NCBI GenBank assembly: GCA_951802425.1
Contig: OX637800.1
Span: 1,054,001 to 1,118,000, forward strand
Source of the DNA: Clavaria fumosa
Taxonomy: Eukaryota; Basidiomycota; Agaricomycetes; Agaricales; Clavariaceae
Direction of reading: 5' to 3'
Length of the DNA: 64,000 nucleotides
Below the pieces are notes generated by a model. It had not been told where the DNA came from. It saw only the letters and a list, made by a program, of their open reading frames with translations, and made no database searches. Each line of letters begins with the position of its first letter. The first letter of the stretch is position 1. A program made the position numbers and the translations under genes. Positions 54,101-61,964 of the stretch are shown here, piece after piece.

Positions 54101-56801
54101 TCCCCCTCGATCAGTGGGCCTGGAATAGTGATTTCAATAGCACCAAATTCAACATCCATTCCTCCCTCTGACCCAATCCCTGCAGCCATAGCATTGTCCA
54201 AAACAGGTTCCTCAGTTTGGGCTACCTGTAGATCATTCCCAGAAAGGAAGGAAGTGTTGCCAAGGCTAGGAGACACATCATCGAAGTCAGTGTGCATGAA
54301 CCAGAGGTCGTCTTCGTCAAGGTAGTCCTGGGCTATTCGTCCCATATTGCTGTTGACCATATCTTTGTCCACAGCAATCCAAACTCCTTCATCATCATCA
54401 TAGGGTGCCTCTGTGCTCGCCACATTCGTCTGGTCCTTCCCTGGCCTCCTAGTAGGTCCTTGACCTTCCCTTCCACCACCCTTCGCATAGCAGAATCGTT
54501 TAATGTGACCCTTCATATTGCAATTGAAGCATCTGCGCTCAGACTGTCCAGTTCTGCCTCCCTTTGAGAAACTGGTTGTAAATGCGACATCTCGATCATC
54601 CTTCTTGGGTTTGGATCGATTCTTGACCAAACGGCGGTCATATTCATCAATAGCAATGTGCATAATCGTCTCGGGGGATATCTCTCTCTTCTCCAGGGCC
54701 ATTGTGGTCGTCATGGAGGTGATAATCGGGTCATATGAGCCAGGAAGTGAGCCAAGGAGGATCGTCGCATATTCATCATCTGTGAGAGTCATTCCCATCG
54801 ATGATAGTCGTTCAAACATGTCAGAAAGTTTGTCAAAATGGGCTCGGACATCACCAGACTCCCCACATCGTTCGTCCTGAAGTTTCCTTCGAAGATCCAC
54901 GGCAACCATTCGAGATCTGGTCTGGAATATCGCAGTAATACCTTCCCAGATATCCTTTGCCTGTGTCTTTCCCTTTATACGATTGAAGATGGAATCGGGT
55001 ACAGTGCTCGCAATGCACTGTTTAACAGTGGCCTGGGCCATTCTCCATTTCTCCAATCGTCCTTCATAAGCTTCCAAGGTCTGTGGGTCACTTGGTTCGT
55101 CTGGCTGTGCTGGCTGAGCAGGGGTTCCTTCTAGGTGATTCAGGATGCCTCTAGCATCCAATGCCCATCGTAATCGGTCCCTATAGGTAACCCAGTTGCT
55201 CCCATCAGCAGATAGCTTTGGAACCTTCAAGAAATCATCGGTTGGTTTCGTCATTGCAAGAAAAGCGAAGTTGGATAGTCAATTGATGTGTTTATAAGTC
55301 CCTAGGTCCGGGTCTCATAATCTGATGATTATGATAACTTGGGGCAATGAGTGAGCACTAGAACCGATGCTGCACCCAGATTTTGCCCCATGGGTTAAGT
55401 ACAGTCATGTAACTACTAGCAGTGCCTATGGTGTAACAAAAGCGAATCATAACTACAGTAAGAAGGGTCTAGTTGCTCTACAACCAGATCTCCTACACTA
55501 CTGATACATAGATACAGTCAGAGACCTTTGGTTGCACTGCAACCAAACATGTAAAGTATGTCAGATGATCTACACTGCATACTATGAGCCAAAATGACGA
55601 AGATAGGTAAGGAAACTAAGTAATAGAATAGAAATCCAACATCGAGAGCATTGTCAGGATTGTACAACCCGCCATTCAAACCCTGGTCTAAAATATCCTC
55701 AAAGCCAGGTGTGAATTGCCGACGCATTTGGGACCATCCGGCTTCAGGTTTAACATTAGTCTTCTCCCTCATCCACCGATGCTGGAGCGTGTCTGACAGA
55801 CTCGGGTCGAGACGGTGGCGGAGGAGGGTCTGGCAGTTAGCAATCACATTGTTTTCTGTTCCAGGATCGCTCTGTGTGATAAGCGGGACCCCTTTGCAAA
55901 GGATCAGGGCAGGGAGCTACAAAAGATTCAAGTCTACGTGCCACCGACTTTTCGTCCTGCCTGAATGTAATAACTTCCAATTAGACGAGCATTCCGATTG
56001 TTCCACCAAATCTTCATCCATGCCAAGCGTCCAGCAAACGGATCTTGGCCTTGATGAAACCAGAGGCCGAACCGTTTCCATTTATCGTGCTGGTCAATAC
56101 AAAGGATATCCATCACACCAGCTGCCCAAAATCGTCTCCGCTTGAAGCGCTTTGCTTTTCGGGCCTTCACGGCATCTGGTTCTGTGACCAGCAGGTAGTT
56201 GTTCACCACTTTCCTGGTTTCGGGATGTCAAACGTCAGTATACATTGAGAGAAATGCGCAACACACTCTGCAACTTTCAGCTTGTAGTCCTGTTGGAGTG
56301 TGGTGACTAATTGACGAGCTCCCATAGTTGGATAGCGATCTCGTATTTCTTGGATGAAGGGTGCAATGGTTGCAAATGAATGCTTTTGCTGGCGAGTGTT
56401 CAAGATGCCCCATTTTTTCCGGAGGCATTTAAGAGAAGATACACTAGTAGACATGTCAAGCATCAGTGAAATGGGGAGGTGTTAAAAGTAGGTATAAACT
56501 GGTTTAAACTGGTTTAAACTGGTTTATACCCACTTTTAACACCTCCCCATTTCACTGATGAGCCTCCTTCAAATTGATGATTTGACAACCCATAAACATA
56601 CCTCAGGCCGTAGAGCTCCTTGTTGTAATGATCCAGGCTATGTTCGGCGATTTTTTTGTCATTGAAACCGAGGCTCCAATAGTAGTGCACAGTATCCTCA
56701 AGGTCCTCCTCCGGGGCTGCATGGAAGTCAGAGGCAGCAAAATAGATGTCTGAGAGCATACGCAGGGGCTTGTGCTGATTTCTTCGGGCTGTCATGCTCA
56801 T
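51156..56801 (-). CDS. Integrase-core-domain protein, basidiomycete family, split by copia copy 3
   Basis: The probable start is ATG 56801. An N-terminal helix-turn-helix-like part (YYWSLGFNDKKIAEHSLDHY, SLKCLRKKWGI, YPTMGARQLVTTL) precedes an integrase core with MDILCIDQHDKWKRFGLWF, TQSDPGTEN and a likely glutamate further on. Introns at 56444-56601, at about 56215-56265 and at 55892-55944 keep the frame. Copia copy 3 (51920-55641) sits in an exon after NPDNALE; without it and one TCGAG the frame passes into RSAQYSQARIILTLLQ and PWLQAELDAWTKR. A last exon (51640 to 51156) ends in acidic FADFTDEEDGEDFG. Such proteins are multicopy in mushrooms and probably of transposon origin. The allele is disrupted but otherwise intact. 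Confidence 0.72.
51920..55641 (-). mobile_element. Copia family 1, copy 3: internally deleted, non-autonomous
   Basis: LTRs 51920-52238 and 55323-55641, 319 bp each, with target duplication TCGAG at 51915-51919 and 55642-55646. The left LTR starts TA instead of TG. Compared with copy 1, 1,239 bp (copy 1 positions 4210-5448) are missing, taking out protease and nearly all of integrase. The two copies are otherwise nearly identical, with most differences at CpG. Confidence 0.95.
52246..55254 (-). CDS. In-frame Gag-RT-RNase H fusion of copia copy 3
   Basis: A single open frame of 1,002 codons. Gag and its knuckle CFNCNMKGHIKRFC run to EGGMDVE and then pass directly to FGAIEITIPG, which in copy 1 follows integrase. 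The deletion of 1,239 bases (413 codons) therefore keeps the frame. RT (IHVDDC) and RNase H (SRKQELVTLSTAEAEY) are complete and have no frameshift. With neither protease nor integrase it would depend on a full copy for mobility. It is the cleanest record of the RT-RNase H part of this family in the window. Confidence 0.92.
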   Translation of the reverse strand: MTKPTDDFLKVPKLSADGSNWVTYRDRLRWALDARGILNHLEGTPAQPAQPDEPSDPQTLEAYEGRLEKWRMAQATVKQCIASTVPDSIFNRIKGKTQAKDIWEGITAIFQTRSRMVAVDLRRKLQDERCGESGDVRAHFDKLSDMFERLSSMGMTLTDDEYATILLGSLPGSYDPIITSMTTTMALEKREISPETIMHIAIDEYDRRLVKNRSKPKKDDRDVAFTTSFSKGGRTGQSERRCFNCNMKGHIKRFCYAKGGGREGQGPTRRPGKDQTNVASTEAPYDDDEGVWIAVDKDMVNSNMGRIAQDYLDEDDLWFMHTDFDDVSPSLGNTSFLSGNDLQVAQTEEPVLDNAMAAGIGSEGGMDVEFGAIEITIPGPLIEGERQDDTTVIDQPASTPIDTPIHIPTEPRPKRTIKPSEYVQRLQSGEGTTKGHYRSGKQVGTSIPHGVQTPEMMGAFGECVQTVEMEGTDFAMISGVIEGPDPLTLHQAKRRDDWPRWEEAILKELKALEAAKTWTLVKRPPDKNIISSKWVFVIKYGPTGEVIKYKARLVARGFTQIHGVDYTETFAPVAKLSSFRMLLAMAARRDWPIDVFDFNSAFLNGRLEEGEELYMDQPPGYEKGEGMVAKLHRTIYGLKQAGWKWYETLVATLVGLGFQRAESDFGVFYIHHAHHSVVLAIHVDDCTITGTSAMILDDYKQRIGEQFGITDLGPIHWLLGIQVTRNRLEHTISLSQRKYIDSILSRFNLAEAQPLFLPFDPHVSLSRSHCPTTPDDISYMKKVPYREAIGSLMYLAVGTRPDIAFAVSTLSQYLENPGKPHWEAAKRVFRYLLGTRDLSLVYGGVEKEMEGFTDADGASQEHRHAISGYAFIMDGGAISWSSRKQELVTLSTAEAEYVAATHAAKEAIWLKRFISEVFLPLPKPMILHCDNQAAISLAANANYHARTKHIDIRYHFIRSMLENGSIHLVYCPSNDMTADILTKALPIAKIKCHVSSLGLHAT
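56461..56560. repeat. 100-bp hairpin element in an intron
   Basis: CATCAGTGAAATGGGGAGGT at 56461 is mirrored by ACCTCCCCATTTCACTGATG ending at 56560. Arms of about 40 bp flank three copies of GGTTTAAACT. It lies inside the 158-bp intron 56444-56601 of the integrase-domain gene. It is a small MITE-like insertion; no clear target duplication was seen. Confidence 0.8.
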
Positions 56802-56924
56802 AATGTTGAAGAACACGCAAGGGCAAGAGTTGGGCAAATATATTCACACGTGCAATTACTTCATACCAGACTGTTCGTGTACTTTTGTAAGCTATCATGC
56901 GAACTTGTACTAGCACTGCATTCT

Positions 56925-57750
56925 TCTTCACCCGACGCCCGTCGCTCTCCTTGGCGCACTCAATGATCGCCTTGAGCGACTTGTGCTGAGGCTGGCTCGC
57001 CCCCGCGCCCAGGCCCGCCGCCCCGCCACCGTCCGCATGCCCATGGTGGTGTTCGCGCGCCACGGAGATGACCCGGTTGCGGTACGACGCACAGCGCTTG
57101 ATGACGGGCCTTGTTCGTGAGACAGGCTGGTCCGCCGCGCGTGCGACCTCTGCATTCACCCTCTTGCACTTGGTGTAGAACAGCACGACGCGGCTGAGGC
57201 CTCCTTGAGCACGGCAGCGTCGACGAACTCGAGATGGCGCAGCATGGCGAAGAACTCGCCGGTGGGTGTTGAGGGCAGGGAGGGAGCGGTCGGGGAGGGG
57301 CTCGAGGAAGCGGCGGACACCCTCGAGGAGGTTGTTGTCGACAATAGACTGGGCGAGGGACGCCTTGCGGAGGACCTCCATGACCAGGGGGAGGAGACGG
57401 AATTCAGCGGTGGCGGGCATGCGGGCCTTGTTCGTGGTGTCATCCTTGTCTGCCGCACCGAGCATGGTGTCGCGCAGATAGGAGACCTCCTCGTCAGCGA
57501 AGCGGTTGAGGGCGTCTTCGTCTAGATGGTCCTTTTTGCGTTTGCGGAGACGGGCAGTCATTTTGGACCTCGAATTGTATGTCAATACGGAGCTTGTTGG
57601 CTGGGTGACGTTAGACAAGATTTGTATCCATTGTAGTGAATGCATACCCTGCTCTAGGGGGAGGTCATCGAGGTTGATTTCTGAGATGGAGGGTTTGCGT
57701 CTGCATCGCTTGACAGGTGATGTAGGACGTGCAACACGATGAGGTGGCTC
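56925..57750 (-). pseudogene. IWS1: Fragment of IWS1/SPN1 transcription elongation factor gene
   Basis: The minus strand encodes LPLVMEVLRKASLAQSIVDN, then NLLEGVRRFLEPLPDRSLPA, later VVLFYTKCKRVN and ISVARE, the TFIIS-N-like core of IWS1, which works with SPT6 and RNA polymerase II. Upstream lie RKRKKDHLDEDAL and DDLPLE, separated by an intron at 57569-57647 that is still present. Between PALN and VVLFY the frame changes twice (EFFAMLRHLEFVDAAVLKE is in another frame), and after about 57050 more shifts occur, so the copy is broken. The segment is much richer in GC than its surroundings and lies directly upstream of the integrase-domain gene on the same strand. Because it keeps an intron it was copied as DNA, not from mRNA. 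Confidence 0.8.
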
Positions 57751-57959
57751 GTTTTCATCCGCCTCTTCACCCACATCTGTCCGACGTACGAGGAGAAGTG
57801 TTATCGTGAACATACTCGTCGCCTGAGTCACCCCGTTGGGTGGTTGGTGTATCTGGGATTCTGGAGGTTGATTACGACAATCAGCAGTCGTGTTTTGGGG
57901 AGGGTGCAGGCCATATTTCAATTGCAACATACAATTACATAAGTTTGAGAGTCCCCTGG

Positions 57960-59511
57960 GTCCTTAGACTTATTTGGGAATGGCATCGTGCCGAGCTGAC
58001 AGGGTGATCGAAAAAAGTAAGCTGGTCTGTCCCTGTTGCCATATGTGAGTCATGTGATGACTTTCGCACCAATGCCAACCAAATTCAATGCCAGTGTTTC
58101 CCATTGAAACAAATCCCTAAAATAATGAAAATATTCTTGGGCATGTTGGACATAGGTGTAATGACCTCAGAATATTTCTAAGATGGATTCTGTAATACAT
58201 ATTGAGATAGAGAGCAAAGAAGTTTTTGGGACACATTAAAATGACACTTACATGGCCAAACATGCATGAATCAGTCCAGGAAAAATGCCAGAGGTAGGTC
58301 TTAGCAAGGCAAACAACTTTGTCAATGGTGGATTGATGGATGCTGTTCTGTGTGTGGAGATAATAGATGGCATCTTCACTGTCAAGTACTCTATAGATGG
58401 CCTTTCATTCTATGGACTGAAATCAGGTTTTGCTGATGCAATCCAGCTCACTTTGACACTGCCTTAGTCACTAAGGCTGGTAATAAATCCCAATCTGGGT
58501 TCAAACTTAATGGTATGTCTCACCATATGGTCTGCTTCCATGTTTCTAATCTGGATTTCTGAAGAATATCATGTTGCTCAGGTGTGGGTCATATTTGACC
58601 TGCCTTCTCAATTTGGGCCATTTCCACACCCATTGTCATACATACATTGGTATAGGTCTTTTGCAAGCTTTGACTAAGCCACTGGCATGTACCAAGTTGC
58701 TCTATCAACTTGCCAGCATGCTCCAAACTCAGAAGTGATAAGCATTGATCAGATCTGGCAGGCATGTCTTCTGACTTCTCAATTTGAGTCAGCATCTGTG
58801 CCAGCATCATGGATATTAGGAGATACAGTGGTTCTTGCCCACAGTTGTATCTTGACAGATACCTTGATTTGCACCTCTTTGAGTATAATGAGCAATATGA
58901 TTAATAGCTTAATGTAGACTCTGTAGCATGCTGTAGCACATCTATACTACAATTTAACATTGATCAGGTGACACAAGACAAAAGCACATGATACAAATGA
59001 CAAACCTCAAGCCTCAAGCCTCATTTTGGTGGGGCCCCCCAAGCGCAGTGAGGGTGGGAGGATCCAGGTAGTAAACAACAAATAGTGTAGTGCAGGCTGC
59101 AACCGTAGCATAGCACAGGTTAGCTGCTAGTAGCCATACAACATAGTATCCATTGATCACTGCAAATCTACTAGTGCTACAGTGTTGGCCTGAATGCTAT
59201 ATTGACTACCATGCACTTTGTTGCTGTCTGAATATCTATAAAGCCCTACCATGGAAATCACAAAATGACATTGGTCTATATAGCCTCAGTGTGACAATAT
59301 ATTTACACTGACAACTACTGTGAAATTACATTTTTCCTGATGCACATTGAAATTTCTCTCAAGTCCAACTGTGGGCATGCCATACAGACTTATGTATCTA
59401 TCTATACAACTAATGTAGATGACTCAGACCTCAAAATTGTTCTGATGAGGTGCACAAGCCAAGCTGTGGCAACACTGGTTTTGGAATTCTTTGTCATATT
59501 GTTGGGCCAGT
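57960..59511. other. CpG-poor intergenic block, no gene
   Basis: AT-rich with rare CpG. Short frames here (for example 58285-58467) have no recognisable domain. CCTCAAG is repeated three times near 59007. It is probably an eroded transposon. Confidence 0.4.
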
Positions 59512-60236
59512 TGTCACGGTCCTAACAAGGTTAGCGGCGGAGGGGTTAGCGGAGCGGAGCGGAGATATTCTATCGGAGTCCGGTCGGAGTCCAATATCGG
59601 AGAAATGGAGAAGTAAACACAAGGAAGAGAGACTTATGGGACTGCAGCCTCAACGTATGTGTTGTGCCACCGCGTATATACGTGTCCCTATTTATCAAAC
59701 AAGAACAATACCTAAGGGAGGAACAGAACACAAGTCAAAACTCCGAAGTTGATCGGAGTCCGTCGGAGTTGGTCGGAGTTGATCGGATGACATGGAGAAC
59801 GTCGAGGACGATGAGGACGAAAGCTCAGAGATGTTTTTAGGATCAAGAGACGTTAATATTCGAACTGAGGAGCAGGGAGATACAGGTGGAAACTTATACT
59901 GCAAGGACAGAGTATAGGAGTAATGTGAAACAATGTACTTATCAAATTACTAGGAGAGTTTCATCACTTGTGCCTGTGCAATTTTCTTGGAACAAAGAAA
60001 CAACAACAAAAGCGACTCCTATGGGTCAAGGGTATCCTCTCAGTAGTGAACAGAATGAGGGGATGGAGGGAGAAGGTTCTAGAATGAAGTCCGAATGGTC
60101 CGGAGGTCGGCGGAGTAAAGTCCGATGAAGATGCGGAGTGGGGCATACGGAGTTATGGCGGAGCGGATCGGAGTCGGTACGGAGTTCGGAGTCCGGGGCG
60201 GGGATAGTGCTTATGCAAGCGGATGAGGTCGTAACA
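59512..60236 (-). repeat. 3' LTR of gypsy 2
   Basis: 725 bp. Left flank CCAGT would be the target duplication if repeated beyond the window. CGGAGT-type words are clustered at 59560-59600, 59740-59790 and 60095-60200. Confidence 0.82.
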
Positions 60237-60250
60237 GTATTCCCCTCTTA
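60237..60250 (-). other. Polypurine tract of gypsy 2
   Basis: The minus strand reads TAAGAGGGGAATAC directly before the LTR. Confidence 0.7.
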
Positions 60251-60464
60251 GGGTCGAACCCCTGAGACCCTGTGGCCAAAGTCTGCGTGAACACGTGGCT
60301 CCCATATCAAGTTAGCACCGGAGTTTCGCGGCGCTTCGATCGGAGTCCGAAATTTTTTTGGGGGTTAAAACGATTGTGTGCGTCGCACTCCGCTTTTCTC
60401 TTCCTTAACTCATCACTCCCACCACTTGCCCCTAACACGGGCAAATCCTTTCAAAAAACTTATC

Positions 60465-61432
60465 ATGTCCAACACGCAATCGACGCCTGGAGCCGGACCC
60501 AGTCGCCCCTCCCGCCCTCGCCCACGACCCGTCGTCGCCGCCCCCACGCAACCTCGCGCGGTGGACGAGGACCCCGAGATCGCGGCCCTCACGAAGAAAA
60601 TTAACGCGTTGAGGGAGAAAAGGGCGAGGGAGGAGGAGGAGCGGAAAGCGAGGGAGGTAGCGGATAGGGTGCGGCGGGAGGAGCTGGAGAGGGCGAAGGC
60701 GGTGGAAGCGAAGCGGAGGGCGGCGGAGGTGGCGCGGGAGCAAGGGGTGGGGAGGAAGCGGTCTCCGACACCGGAGACAGAGGCGGATTGTGCAGAGTGC
60801 GCGCGATGCCATAGGTTGGGGGTGGCCTGTGTGTGGCCGAGTGGGGGGCGGGGGACGGCCTGCAACGCCTGTGCGGGGGCAAAGCAGAAGTGCGGAGGAG
60901 GAGAGGCGGAGAGGCCTGAGCGGAAAAAGGCGAAGGGGACGCGGACCAAGCGGTCCGCGGAGTCGGAGGAGGATAGGGCGGAGATGTGGGTGCCGCGGGG
61001 TTGGCGGATGGAGGAGGAGATTAAAAATTTGATGCAGGCCACGCATAGCGTGGTCCTGAGGCGATGGAGGAGTGGAGGGCGGAGGCCGCAGCGGAGCGGA
61101 AGGCCGCGGCGGAGGATCGGAAGATTCTCCGCGGGATTTTGGAGAAGTGGGGGAAAAGGATGGAGGTGGCGGAGAAGGCGGAGGCAGCGGAGGAGGTGAG
61201 GAAGGAGAAGGCGGAGGTTCTGAGGGCGGAGGCGGAGGAAGCGGAGGCGGAGGACATGGTGGTGGAGGTGACGGGGAAGGAGAAGGAGAAGGGAAAGGCG
61301 AAGGAGGTGGGGTCGGAGAAAGAGGCGGAGGAAGAGGCGGAGGCAGAGGCAGGAGAAGTGGGAGCGGAGTCCGGGCTTAAGGAGCCCGAAGGAATTTTGC
61401 AGGCGTCGCCCGGCTCGCCCCCCTCCGCCTAA
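60465..61432 (+). pseudogene. Antisense zinc-cysteine/coiled-coil gene carried by gypsy 2
   Basis: ATG 60465 on the strand opposite to Pol. A Pro/Arg-rich start is followed by a long charged coiled coil (EIAALTKKINALREKRAREE and on), a cysteine cluster CAECARCHRLGVACVWP with CNACAGAKQKC, a basic stretch KKAKGTRTKRSAES, a helical part (MEEEIKNLMQ) and an acidic Glu/Ala tail ending SPPSA. Near 61062 one base is missing, so the frame jumps from VVLRR to MEEWRAEAAAERKAA. Without that it would be about 323 residues. I know this cysteine pattern from many lineage-expanded mushroom proteins. DNA or RNA binding is plausible but unproven. Confidence 0.65.
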
Positions 61433-61480
61433 AAAAATAAAAAATTTATATACTTATTTATTGTTTCTTTTCTCTTTTCT

Positions 61481-61521
<41 letters not shown>

Positions 61522-61964
61522 AAATCTTTGAACTCGAGTGAAAAGTAAGCGGAGTGAAAGGAAAATAAAGTAAGACAATATGGAGAAGACGAAGAGAGGT
61601 TCGGAGTCGGGCTTGGGAGAGAAAATCAAAGGTTCGGAGTTTACAGAGAAAAGGAATAAGAAGAAAGGAGGTTTTTTTTAGAGTTTTCGGAGTTTTCGGA
61701 GGCAGGGACAGAGAGAGAGACGGAGAGACGGAGAGACGGGGAGACAGAAATACGGATTTTTTATTTTTTTATTTTTTTTAGAGAAGACGGAGAAGCGAGA
61801 GATGGAGTAGTATAGAACAGAAAATGTACGTAAGTAGAAGTATAAGAGAGATTTCGGGGTATCGGAGTGAACGGAGAAAAGAGACGGAATTGGATTGAAT
61901 GGAAAATGTACGTAAATAGAAGTATAAGAAAAATTTCGGGGTATCGGAGTGAACGGAGAAAGGT
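61433..61964. other. Gypsy 2 non-coding tract with TA microsatellite
   Basis: An uninterrupted TA run lies at about 61483-61519. The segment ACGTAxGTAxxTAGAAGTATAAGA with TTTCGGGGTATCGGAGTGAACGGAG occurs twice, at about 61825-61877 and 61907-61960, a direct duplication of about 82 bp. Confidence 0.6.

Noticed and set aside
56728..57930. A single 400-residue protein
   Set aside because: The frame runs through an intron, a frameshifted IWS1 fragment and the start of the integrase-domain gene; it is a chance fusion.
60413..61046. Minus-strand frames of over 200 codons opposite the cysteine/coiled-coil gene
   Set aside because: They are shadows of a GC-rich coding strand; the plus strand has a start, a cysteine cluster and coiled coil.
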